Assembly: GCA_963513115.1 (NCBI GenBank)
Contig: CAUPPN010000008.1
Coordinates: forward strand, 1 to 16,905
Source of the DNA: JABCPO02 sp963513115
GTDB taxonomy: Bacteria > Bacillota > Clostridia > TANB77 > CAG-508
DNA: 16,905 bases
Direction of reading: 5' to 3'
Below the pieces are notes generated by a model. That model was not told the origin of the DNA and ran no database searches. It was given only the letters and a program-made list of their open reading frames with translations. Position 1 is the stretch's first letter, and each line of letters begins with the position of its first letter. Made by a program: the position numbers and the translations under genes. Shown here piece after piece: positions 1 through 6,638 of the stretch.

Positions 1-1146
1 AGAATAGAAAAAGCAATTGCTACAGATTTTGCAGGTATTAAAATATTAGTACAAGGTGAAATATCTAACTTTAAGAATAATGCATCTGGTCATCTTTATT
101 TTACTTTGAAAGATGAAAAATCAGTAATAAAAGCTATAATGTTTAGAGGATATACATCAAGATTAAACTTCAGACCACAAGATGGAATGAAAGTAGTTGT
201 AATTGCAACAGTTGCTGTATATAAAGGTGGAGGATATTATCAGCTTCAAGTAGAAGCAATGAAGCAAGCAGGTCAAGGTGATTTAAATGCAAAGCTTGAA
301 GAATTAAAAGCAAAATTAAGCAAAGAAGGACTGTTTGCAGAAAGTCATAAACAAGAAATACCTAAGTTTTCTAAAACGATAGGAGTGGTTACATCAAAAA
401 CAGGATCTGTAATTAGAGATATAATTACAGTTTCTACAAGAAGAAATCCAAACATTGTAATAAAATTAGTACCTGTAGCAGTTCAAGGAACTGGAGCTGC
501 ATCTGAGATAGCAGAAGCTATAAGATATATGAATACTAGAGATGATATTGATGTATTAATAGTAGGACGTGGAGGAGGATCACTTGAAGATCTTTGGCCA
601 TTTAATGAAGAAATTGTTGTAAGAGCTATATATGATTCTAAATTACCTGTAATATCCGCAGTAGGGCATGAAACTGATTGGACACTTTCAGATTTTGTAG
701 CAGATAAAAGAGCTGCAACACCATCAGCTGCAGCAGAAATTGCAGTTGCAAGTGTGATGGAAATAAAAGAAACACTTATGCAAAGGCAAATAATGTTAAC
801 AAAAGGTGTAGAAAACAAGGTACATTTAAATAGATTAATGGTTCAAAATATGGAACATAGACTAAAAGATCCATCACAAATAATGGCAGAACAAAGAATG
901 AAAATTGATAGAATGCTTGATATAATTGAAAATAATTTAAATAACAAGATTAATATAGAAAAAATGAAAGTTGAAAAATATAAAGATAGATTAGAAGCAT
1001 ATAATGTAGAAAATACATTAGATAGGGGATACACACTTATAATGAAAGATGGCAAATATGTATCTAAATCTGATGGAATTAAAAAAGGTGACAATATAGT
1101 TATAAGGTTTAAAAATGATAAGAAGAAAGCAGAGGTTTTGGATTAA
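1..1146 (+). CDS. xseA: Exodeoxyribonuclease VII large subunit, 5' end cut off by window
   Basis: XseA is the catalytic large subunit of exonuclease VII, which with several XseB subunits degrades single-stranded DNA in both directions in the cytoplasm. The reading frame is open from base 1 (381 visible codons), so the start and perhaps 20-30 residues lie upstream. The fragment begins inside the N-terminal OB-fold: GEISNFKNNASGHLYFTLKD matches the family signature. The catalytic core follows, with GRGGGSLEDLWPFNEE (about nt 567-614) and GHETDWTLSDFVADKRAATPSAAAEIA-type sequence (about nt 664-744). The usual residue after GHETD is V or I; here it is W. A charged coiled-coil region and a small C-terminal beta domain (nt 1021-1143) complete it. 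The stop overlaps the next start by one base (TAATG), so translation is probably coupled, and xseB follows one gene later, supporting the assignment. Confidence 0.95.
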   Translation, partial: RIEKAIATDFAGIKILVQGEISNFKNNASGHLYFTLKDEKSVIKAIMFRGYTSRLNFRPQDGMKVVVIATVAVYKGGGYYQLQVEAMKQAGQGDLNAKLEELKAKLSKEGLFAESHKQEIPKFSKTIGVVTSKTGSVIRDIITVSTRRNPNIVIKLVPVAVQGTGAASEIAEAIRYMNTRDDIDVLIVGRGGGSLEDLWPFNEEIVVRAIYDSKLPVISAVGHETDWTLSDFVADKRAATPSAAAEIAVASVMEIKETLMQRQIMLTKGVENKVHLNRLMVQNMEHRLKDPSQIMAEQRMKIDRMLDIIENNLNNKINIEKMKVEKYKDRLEAYNVENTLDRGYTLIMKDGKYVSKSDGIKKGDNIVIRFKNDKKKAEVLD

Positions 1147-1676
1147 TGAGTAGAAAAAATAAGAAAAATAGTGGTTCTAAAATTGCTTTAGTACTATTAA
1201 TCATAATAATAATTCTTGTTGTTGCAATACCATTTGTTTCAGAAAGATTTTTTAAAAATGATGTAAAAGATAATAAGATTAATGAAAATAATATAGAAGA
1301 AAAAGAAGAAGTTGAAAATAATAATCAAGAAACAGAAAAAGTAGATGGGAAAAAGCAAGAAAAAGAACCAGATATATATACCGGGAAATATGAACAAACA
1401 AAACAAGAAATTCCTAAAACTAAAGCACAGGTTGAAGAAAATTATAAGAAACAACAATCAAATACTGTGCCTAATTGGAAACAAAATGATTATGATAATG
1501 CAAAAAAAGCAGAAGATATAGTAAAAGCTGAAATTAAAAATGATAGTTACATGTATGTAGCAGAAAAATTACAAGAAAATTTGTATAGAGTTTCTGTTAG
1601 AAATCCTGATACTACAGAAAATATTGGATTTTTTACTGTTGACACAAATAAAGGAAAAATAACAAACGAAGATTAA
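1146..1676 (+). CDS. Membrane-anchored hypothetical protein between xseA and xseB
   Basis: I do not recognise a named family. The 176-residue protein starts with a basic stretch (MSRKNKKNSGSK), then one strongly hydrophobic segment at residues 13-31, consistent with a signal anchor that leaves the rest outside the cell. Residues about 38-75 are Asn/Glu/Lys-rich low complexity. The C-terminal part (about 112-176) predicts a helix followed by beta strands (YVAEKLQENLYRVSVRN, then GFFTVDTNKGKI). That pattern recalls small extracytoplasmic PepSY-like domains, but this is only an impression. The start overlaps the xseA stop by one base, with GAGG about ten bases upstream, so it is probably co-translated with xseA. 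Its position inside an exonuclease operon does not by itself imply a DNA-repair role. Confidence 0.8.
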   Translation: MSRKNKKNSGSKIALVLLIIIIILVVAIPFVSERFFKNDVKDNKINENNIEEKEEVENNNQETEKVDGKKQEKEPDIYTGKYEQTKQEIPKTKAQVEENYKKQQSNTVPNWKQNDYDNAKKAEDIVKAEIKNDSYMYVAEKLQENLYRVSVRNPDTTENIGFFTVDTNKGKITNED

Positions 1677-1699
1677 TAAAAAATATAATGAGGAATAAG

Positions 1700-1933
1700 A
1701 TGGAAGAAAATAAAAAATTAGAAGAATTAACTTTTGAAGAAATAATGAATATGCTAGATAAAAAAACGAAAGAAGTTCAAGAAGGTAACCTTGATTTAGA
1801 TAAGTCTATTAAAACATATGAAGAAGGTATGAAACTAGTAGAAGTAGCAAATACAAGACTTGACAATGCAGAAAAGAAAATAGTAGCAATAAAAAGAAAT
1901 GGTGAAGGTGAAGAAGAGGAAGAAGAATTATAA
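1700..1933 (+). CDS. xseB: Exodeoxyribonuclease VII small subunit
   Basis: XseB is the small helical subunit of exonuclease VII; several copies bind the coiled coil of XseA. The 77-residue product has the family's usual size and signature: LTFEEIMNMLDKKTKEVQEG near the N-terminus, then DKSIKTYEEGMKLV and the second helix LDNAEKKI. The tail ends in a run of glutamates. I chose the ATG at 1700 because GAGG at 1690-1693 sits six bases upstream of it. An in-frame ATG at 1688 would add MRNK but lacks a good ribosome binding site. The stop overlaps the next start by one base (TAATG). It pairs with xseA upstream, with one unknown gene in between. Confidence 0.92.
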   Translation: MEENKKLEELTFEEIMNMLDKKTKEVQEGNLDLDKSIKTYEEGMKLVEVANTRLDNAEKKIVAIKRNGEGEEEEEEL

Positions 1934-2322
1934 TGAACAATTTAAAAAAATTAAATATAAAAAAATATATTAAATTGATTTTGTTATTAGGTATAATTAC
2001 AATTATTACATGTTTGCCATTTGCAAGAGCAAATCAAAATGATGATACTGTAATTGAAACACGAAAAATTGAAGCAATACCATATGTTATAAATGAAAAT
2101 GGAGAAAGTGTAAGTACAGAAAATCCTAATAACACAATACATACTGAATCTGCAATAATAAATGAAGAATTAGAAAATGTAAATAAAGAACATGAAAATA
2201 AATTTGAAAAAGAACAAAAAAGAAATAAAATAGGAGGAATTATCCTAAAGGTAATTGTAGTAATTATATCACTTTCAATATTAGCATTTGTAATAATGAA
2301 CATTTTGAAAAATAAAAAATAG
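1933..2322 (+). CDS. Hypothetical protein with signal peptide and C-terminal membrane helix
   Basis: I do not recognise the family. The 129-residue protein begins with a basic stretch and a hydrophobic segment (about residues 15-30, LILLLGIITIITCLPFARA) that looks like a signal peptide, possibly cleaved after ARA. A polar, Asn/Glu-rich region of about 65 residues follows. A second hydrophobic helix lies near residues 101-125 (GGIILKVIVVIISLSILAFV) and a short lysine-rich end (NILKNKK) fits a stop-transfer anchor facing the cytoplasm. The predicted topology is therefore a small extracellular domain tethered at its C-terminus. The start overlaps the xseB stop (TAATG), so it is likely translated from the same message. 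No enzyme motif is visible. Confidence 0.78.
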   Translation: MNNLKKLNIKKYIKLILLLGIITIITCLPFARANQNDDTVIETRKIEAIPYVINENGESVSTENPNNTIHTESAIINEELENVNKEHENKFEKEQKRNKIGGIILKVIVVIISLSILAFVIMNILKNKK

Positions 2323-2386
2323 AAAAAAAATAATAATAATCTTAATCTTGGAAATATATTTTAATAAATATAATATTGGTAAATTA

Positions 2387-2629
2387 ATGGAAGATATAAA
2401 AGATATAAAAAATAAAAATAAAGAATTAAAAGAAGAAAAAAGAAGAATAAAAAGAAAAATAGAAATAACATATGCAAAAGAAGATGAAAGGATAAGATTA
2501 GATAAATTCTTATCCTTTGTTTTACATGAAAAGTATAATATAGAAATAACAAGAAATATTATACAAGATAAGATTTTAAAGGGAGAAATATTAGTATTTG
2601 AAAATAATAAAAATATTAAAAACAAATGA
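2387..2629 (+). pseudogene. S4-domain N-terminal part of a frameshifted RluA-family pseudouridine synthase
   Basis: This short frame encodes a Lys/Glu-rich lead-in and then an S4 RNA-binding domain: DERIRLDKFLSFVL, a second helix ending KILKGEILV, and then the frame runs into TGA at 2627. RluA/RluD-type enzymes carry exactly such an S4 domain directly before the catalytic domain, and that catalytic domain continues in the next frame from about 2598. The two halves overlap by 32 bases, so this is best read as the 5' part of one broken gene. I chose the ATG at 2387. An in-frame TTG at 2348 would add 13 residues, but neither start has a convincing ribosome binding site. Whether the break is a true mutation or a sequencing or assembly error cannot be told from the window. 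Confidence 0.7.
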
Positions 2630-3356
2630 TAAGATTATATATATAGAATATGAGGAAAAAGAAAAAGTTATCCCCGAAAAATTAAAAAATTGTGTATATA
2701 GTAGTATCATATATGAAGATGAAGATATAATTGTGATTAATAAACCAAAAGGAATTATAGTACATTCTGGAAATAATACAAGTATAACACTTGTAGATAT
2801 TTTAAAAGAAAAATATACATTATATGGAGAAAAGGGAAGAGAAGGTATAGTTCATAGATTAGATAAGAATACTTCTGGACTAATGATAGTTGCAAAAACA
2901 AAGATGGCATATGAAAATCTAATAAATATTTTTAAAAAAAGGGAGATTATAAAAAAATATAGAGGAATCGTTTTTGGTATAGTTGCTGAAAAAGAAGGAA
3001 TTATAGATATGCCAATAGGAAGAGATCTTAAAAATAGACATAAAATGAAGGTTAGAAATGATGGGAAAAATGCAAAAACAAAATTTAAGGTTATATCATA
3101 TATTGAAAATGAGTATACATATTTAGATATGCAAATATATACAGGTAGAACACATCAAATAAGAGTACATATGGCGAAAATAGGGCATCCTTTGGTAGGA
3201 GATGACATATACACTAGAAAACAAAATAAGTGGAAAATACAAGGACAAGTTCTTCAAAGCTACTACCTAGAATTTCCTCATCCTTTAACAAATGAAAAAA
3301 TAAAGTTTGAAATTCAAGAAAATGAAGAAATAAGAAAAATAATAGGGAAAGAGTAA
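2598..3356 (+). CDS. RluA-family pseudouridine synthase, catalytic part
   Basis: The enzyme isomerises specific uridines in rRNA (or tRNA) to pseudouridine. Numbering from the TTG at 2598, the RluA signatures are clear: YEDEDIIVINKPKGIIVHSG (39-58), the catalytic motif HRLDKNTSGLMIVAKT (86-101) with nucleophile Asp89, and GRTHQIRVHMAKIGHPLVGD (183-202), which builds the active site. The catalytic domain appears complete. The TTG has only a distant GGGAG at 2581-2585, and a TAG at 2592-2594 closes this frame upstream, so the natural start is probably that of the S4 domain in the preceding frame. If the break is real, the catalytic domain could be made only through reinitiation or frameshifting. 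Target specificity (RluC, RluD or other) cannot be assigned, so no symbol is given. The RsuA-type gene begins one base after the stop. Confidence 0.88.
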   Translation: MKIIKILKTNDKIIYIEYEEKEKVIPEKLKNCVYSSIIYEDEDIIVINKPKGIIVHSGNNTSITLVDILKEKYTLYGEKGREGIVHRLDKNTSGLMIVAKTKMAYENLINIFKKREIIKKYRGIVFGIVAEKEGIIDMPIGRDLKNRHKMKVRNDGKNAKTKFKVISYIENEYTYLDMQIYTGRTHQIRVHMAKIGHPLVGDDIYTRKQNKWKIQGQVLQSYYLEFPHPLTNEKIKFEIQENEEIRKIIGKE

Positions 3357-3357
3357 T

Positions 3358-4092
3358 ATGGAAAAAGAAGAAATAAGATTACAAAAATATATAGCACAAA
3401 CTGGCCTTGCATCTAGAAGAAAAGCAGAAGAATATATTGAAAAAGGATATATTTTAGTAGATGGAAAAATTGCAACAATTGGGATGAAAGTAACCAATGA
3501 GAATGTTATAGAATATGTCCAAAAAAATGGTAAAAAAAGATTACTTTCAAAAGAAGAAAAAGAATATTATTTGCTAAATAAGCCACTTGGATATGTTTGC
3601 ACATCATATGAACAGTTTAATAGACCTAAGGTAATAGATATAATAAAAAGTAATAATAGACTTGTTACAGTTGGTAGACTAGATATGTATACAACAGGAG
3701 CAATACTAGTTACAAATGATGGTGAACTTGTAAATTGTCTTACACATCCTAAAAATGAAATAGAAAAAGAATATACTGTAACTATAAAAGGTGAAATACA
3801 AAAAGAAGATTTAGATAAATTAGAAAAAGGAATTGAAATAGAAAATTATATTACCGCACCTGCCAAAACTAAAATATTAAAAATAGATAAGGATAAGAAT
3901 ATATCTAGAGTTAGAGTAAAAATACATGAGGGAAAAAATAGGGAAGTAAGAAAGATGTTTAAAACACTGGGATATTCTGTAATTGCACTTCATAGAAACA
4001 TGTTTGCAGGATTAGAAGTTTCAAATCTTAAACCAGGTGAATATATACAATTATCTAAAAAAGATATATTGAAATTGAAAGAGCTAATATAG
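3358..4092 (+). CDS. rluB: RsuA/RluB-family rRNA pseudouridine synthase
   Basis: This family makes pseudouridine in 16S or 23S rRNA. The 244-residue protein has an N-terminal S4 domain (residues 5-50, IRLQKYIAQTGLASRRKAEE), the family's LLNKPLGYVCT motif (72-82), the catalytic GRLDMYTTGAILVTNDGEL (106-124) with Asp109, and the C-terminal signature IHEGKNREVRKMF (189-201). The motif reads YTTGA where most relatives have TSGLL, a small departure that leaves the Asp in place. It begins one base after the RluA-type gene, making a pseudouridine synthase pair. No terminator is visible after it, so the next gene might be read from the same transcript. RluB (23S U2605) is the commonest assignment in Firmicutes, but RsuA or RluE/F-type specificity is not excluded. 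Confidence 0.88.
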   Translation: MEKEEIRLQKYIAQTGLASRRKAEEYIEKGYILVDGKIATIGMKVTNENVIEYVQKNGKKRLLSKEEKEYYLLNKPLGYVCTSYEQFNRPKVIDIIKSNNRLVTVGRLDMYTTGAILVTNDGELVNCLTHPKNEIEKEYTVTIKGEIQKEDLDKLEKGIEIENYITAPAKTKILKIDKDKNISRVRVKIHEGKNREVRKMFKTLGYSVIALHRNMFAGLEVSNLKPGEYIQLSKKDILKLKELI

Positions 4093-4155
4093 TGTGATAT
4101 ACTAAAAACAATATATAATATCGTAGATAGATATATGAAAATAATTTTAATATAT

Positions 4156-4160
4156 GGAGG
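4156..4160 (+). promoter_or_regulatory. Shine-Dalgarno site that fixes the start at 4166
   Basis: GGAGG lies five bases before the ATG at 4166. An upstream in-frame ATG at 4154 overlaps this site and has no ribosome binding site of its own, so 4166 is the better start. Confidence 0.75.
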
Positions 4161-4165
4161 ATAAA

Positions 4166-5095
4166 ATGGGAATAGAAGATAGCGAAATAAAAACTAAAGT
4201 TTCACCATTTGCAATTAGAGAAGATGAAATAAAACAATCTGATGGTTTCGATGGATATGTATCAATAAATCAGGTTGTAAATAAAATTGACAGAGGACAT
4301 TTAGGGGAAGTAGAATATAAGATACTTGAAATAGTAAATAAATATGAGTTTATTACTTCAAGGCAAATTAATCAAATATTAGAACTTGAAAATATGGGAT
4401 TTAATAAAAATCGTAAATTAACAAATAAGTTAGATCAAATGCTTAAAGGAAAGTTACTTACTAGATACTATTTTGGTACATTTGGAGAAAAGGCTGCATA
4501 TAGGGTATATTGTTTAGATAAAAATGGTAAATACTTATTAGAAGCAAGAGAAGTTAAAGTAGATTGGAAACCAACAGATAACACAAAATCAGTTGGAGTA
4601 ATGAAAAGAAGACTTGCAGCAAATCAATTTTTAATAGCATATAAAATGAAATCTGAAAACTATTTTAAAGATGAAGCAAAGTCTGAAATAGTTGATAAGG
4701 AAAATAATACAAGTATAAAATCAAATGGATTACTAGTTTTAGGAAAAGAAGCAAGTAAAATAAGTATTGTGGTAGAAAGTGTAAGAAGAGAAGAAGATTG
4801 GAAAAAGACATTTAAATATAGAATGGAAACTTATAAAAATTTCTTAGAAAACTTTAAAATAGGTGATAGTAATTTTAATGAAAAACCATATTTGATATTC
4901 GTATGTGAAGATAAAAAACATATGGCAGAAGTATATAAAGAAATTTGCTTGAACAAACAAAATACTGAAGAAAAAATATATTTTACATATGATATATTAC
5001 AAATACAAGAAAGTTTAGAAGATACTTGGTTTGAGTTTGTTGAAAAAGAAGATAAAATAGTACTTCAAGCATTAAATATACCAATACTAAAATAA
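4166..5095 (+). CDS. Replication-relaxation-like winged-helix protein
   Basis: The 309-residue protein resembles the replication-relaxation family, DNA-associated proteins usually found near conjugation and plasmid genes; their biochemical role is poorly defined. An N-terminal tail of about 40 residues precedes a winged-helix region (EYKILEIVNKYEFITSRQIN, then a recognition-helix-like stretch, KLDQMLKGKLLTRYYFG, and a YRVYCLDKNGKYLL strand typical of the wing). A junction rich in basic residues (MKRRLAANQFLIAYK) follows. The C-terminal half (about 150-309) has alternating strands and helices, including KISIVVESVRREEDWKKTF and KPYLIFVCEDKKH, like the nuclease-fold-like second domain of that family, but I see no clear catalytic cluster. 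It is followed at once by a strong terminator. No mobile-element genes adjoin it, which is unusual for the family. The family call rests on overall pattern, not one diagnostic motif. Confidence 0.6.
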   Translation: MGIEDSEIKTKVSPFAIREDEIKQSDGFDGYVSINQVVNKIDRGHLGEVEYKILEIVNKYEFITSRQINQILELENMGFNKNRKLTNKLDQMLKGKLLTRYYFGTFGEKAAYRVYCLDKNGKYLLEAREVKVDWKPTDNTKSVGVMKRRLAANQFLIAYKMKSENYFKDEAKSEIVDKENNTSIKSNGLLVLGKEASKISIVVESVRREEDWKKTFKYRMETYKNFLENFKIGDSNFNEKPYLIFVCEDKKHMAEVYKEICLNKQNTEEKIYFTYDILQIQESLEDTWFEFVEKEDKIVLQALNIPILK

Positions 5096-5131
5096 TGAAT
5101 AATTAAAAAGATTAAAAGAATTAAATAAAAT

Positions 5132-5163
5132 AAAATAGCAACTAAATTGATAGTTGCTATTTT
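5132..5163. terminator. Bidirectional intrinsic terminator
   Basis: A perfect stem AAAATAGCAACTA (5132-5144) pairs with TAGTTGCTATTTT (5151-5163) around the loop AATTGA. The 3' arm ends in a T-run on the plus strand and the 5' side is A-rich, so it can stop transcription from both directions. It separates the replication-relaxation-like gene from the convergent C39-like pair. Confidence 0.88.
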
Positions 5164-5205
5164 TATTCTGTTAGATTGTATTAAATCTATGTTTAAATAT
5201 ATTCT

Positions 5206-5961
5206 TTACTTGCTAAATAGGAAGAATTGAGCCCAATCGCCACGTCTTTCATCAATAAATACTTGAGGGTCCCATAGTTTAGAACTGGTTTCCTTACTTG
5301 CAGGGTCATTTACATATATTTTTCCATCAGGACTTACACCTTTTAAAACAATATAGTGTCCACCTGTAGTAAAATGACCTGGCCCCATATTTGCAACAAC
5401 AAGTCCACCACTTTTTAAATGTTCAATTACCTTATCCATTGAAGTCGCAGGGATTTGTTCTAATTTAAGTCCATAGTCTTTTGCAACTGCAGGGAATAGT
5501 TCATAAGTAGATCCACCAACTACTGCATATTTTGAACCATATTTTGCTGCAAGCTCTGGAGGTTCTACTTGTTTTTGTGTAAGTGCACTAACAATCATAG
5601 CACAGCTAGTTATACCACATCCACCTTCAGCAATACTATAATGTATACCATATGGAAGGTTTCCCCATTTATTATCCCACTGTATGAAAAGTGGAGTTTT
5701 AACAAGTACTCCTGGACCTTCTAAACCATATTCATTACTAGATGAAAGTGAAGAACCAGAACCATCAGGTGTTGGCTGTGAGGCTATATATGTTATATCT
5801 AATTTATTATCATCTGCATAAATTTTAGTGTTTCTAAATAAAAGCATAGATGCTTGAATTAATAATATTATAATTATTAATTTAAGCAAATAATTGATAG
5901 TGTTTTTTATTTTTATATTATTTTTACTAATATTTTTTTTATTAATTTTTATATAATTCAT
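5206..5961 (-). CDS. Exported C39-like (papain-fold) peptidase
   Basis: The 251-residue protein belongs to the C39-like peptidase family (Peptidase_C39_2 type). These are papain-fold cysteine proteins, often extracellular; a substrate cannot be assigned. A basic N-terminus and hydrophobic helix (about 22-42) look like a signal peptide or anchor ending near KIYADD. A Ser/Gly/Pro linker (about 61-76) leads to the catalytic domain: IQWDNKWG with likely oxyanion Gln94, GGCGITSCAM with Cys115, GGHYIVLKG with His202, and YVNDPAS with Asn218/Asp219. The full triad seems present. AAGGAG lies upstream of the ATG and overlaps the stop of the upstream paralogue, so the two form an operon. Its DNA is GC-richer than its surroundings (70 of 180 bases at 5221-5400, against 14 of 60 at 4861-4920), suggesting stronger codon selection or a different history. 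Confidence 0.85.
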   Translation of the reverse strand: MNYIKINKKNISKNNIKIKNTINYLLKLIIIILLIQASMLLFRNTKIYADDNKLDITYIASQPTPDGSGSSLSSSNEYGLEGPGVLVKTPLFIQWDNKWGNLPYGIHYSIAEGGCGITSCAMIVSALTQKQVEPPELAAKYGSKYAVVGGSTYELFPAVAKDYGLKLEQIPATSMDKVIEHLKSGGLVVANMGPGHFTTGGHYIVLKGVSPDGKIYVNDPASKETSSKLWDPQVFIDERRGDWAQFFLFSK

Positions 5962-5972
5962 TAGTATACTCC

Positions 5973-6506
5973 TTAATTATTAAATAGGAAAAATTGTTTA
6001 CATTCATTAAATATTATAGAAGGATTCCATAGCCTTTTATTATTGTTATCACTTGCAGGGTCGTTTATATATAACATACCATCAGGAGCTATACCTTTGA
6101 TTATTATGAAATGGCCTGCTGAAGTAAAATGACCTGGAGTCATAGAAGCAATAACCAAGCCTCCTTCTTTTAAACAATCAAGAGCAGGTTCTAATTCTGA
6201 TGCATCAGTTTGTACTAAATTAAGTGAATAATCATCAGCTGTAGCTTTAAAAATAGACCATAGAGCACCATATTCTGAAGTATGTTCTTTGCCATATTTT
6301 TTAGCAATATCTGGTGGTAAAATAAGTTTTCCGGTAAATGCTGATAACATCATTGCAATACATGTTGGCCCACAACCTGCAAAAGATACAGTAAAAGGTC
6401 CAAATGAGTCTAAGGCCCATTTTTTATCATCTTGCTTTAAAAGGGGCACATGATATTTTAATCCGTCACCTTCTATACCATAGGTAGTATTTAATTCTTC
6501 ATTCAT
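5973..6506 (-). CDS. Leaderless C39-like (papain-fold) peptidase paralogue
   Basis: This 177-residue protein is a paralogue of the gene just downstream. Both carry a YGxEGxG segment, an LKQDDKKW or IQWDNKWG oxyanion region, GCG around the catalytic Cys, GPGHFT or TPGHFT, GH(F/Y)I, and NDPAS. Here the likely residues are Gln25, Cys45 (AGCGPTC), His132 (AGHFIII) and Asn148/Asp149. Unlike the neighbour it has no signal peptide or membrane segment: the ATG is preceded by a good AAGGAG and the protein enters the conserved YG motif within ten residues. It therefore looks cytosolic, or exported by a leaderless route. The stop is 11 bases from the start of the exported copy. A tandem duplication followed by gain or loss of the signal sequence would explain the pair. 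Substrate unknown. Confidence 0.82.
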   Translation of the reverse strand: MNEELNTTYGIEGDGLKYHVPLLKQDDKKWALDSFGPFTVSFAGCGPTCIAMMLSAFTGKLILPPDIAKKYGKEHTSEYGALWSIFKATADDYSLNLVQTDASELEPALDCLKEGGLVIASMTPGHFTSAGHFIIIKGIAPDGMLYINDPASDNNNKRLWNPSIIFNECKQFFLFNN

Positions 6507-6585
6507 AAGAAATCTCCTTATTGTTTTTCGCTATATAAATATTTTTAAATTATAATATATTATACAATATTTTGTTTAAATATAC

Positions 6586-6591
6586 TATAAT
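6586..6591 (+). promoter_or_regulatory. Candidate -10 element for the P-loop/cmk operon
   Basis: TATAAT sits 48 bases before the ATG at 6639. The best -35 candidates (TATACA at 6561, 19-base spacer) are weak, so only the -10 is proposed. The region 6507-6638 lies between divergent genes and must hold promoters for both sides. Confidence 0.35.
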
Positions 6592-6638
6592 AGTTAAAAA
6601 AGAAGTATAAATATGATAATATACTAATAGAGGGTAAA

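Noticed and set aside
2627..2629. Reassignment of TGA as a sense codon, since TGA ends only the broken S4 fragment
   Set aside because: TAA follows directly at 2630-2632, tryptophans elsewhere are TGG (for example in valS), and no other gene needs a read-through TGA. Rarity of TGA stops is ordinary in AT-rich genomes.
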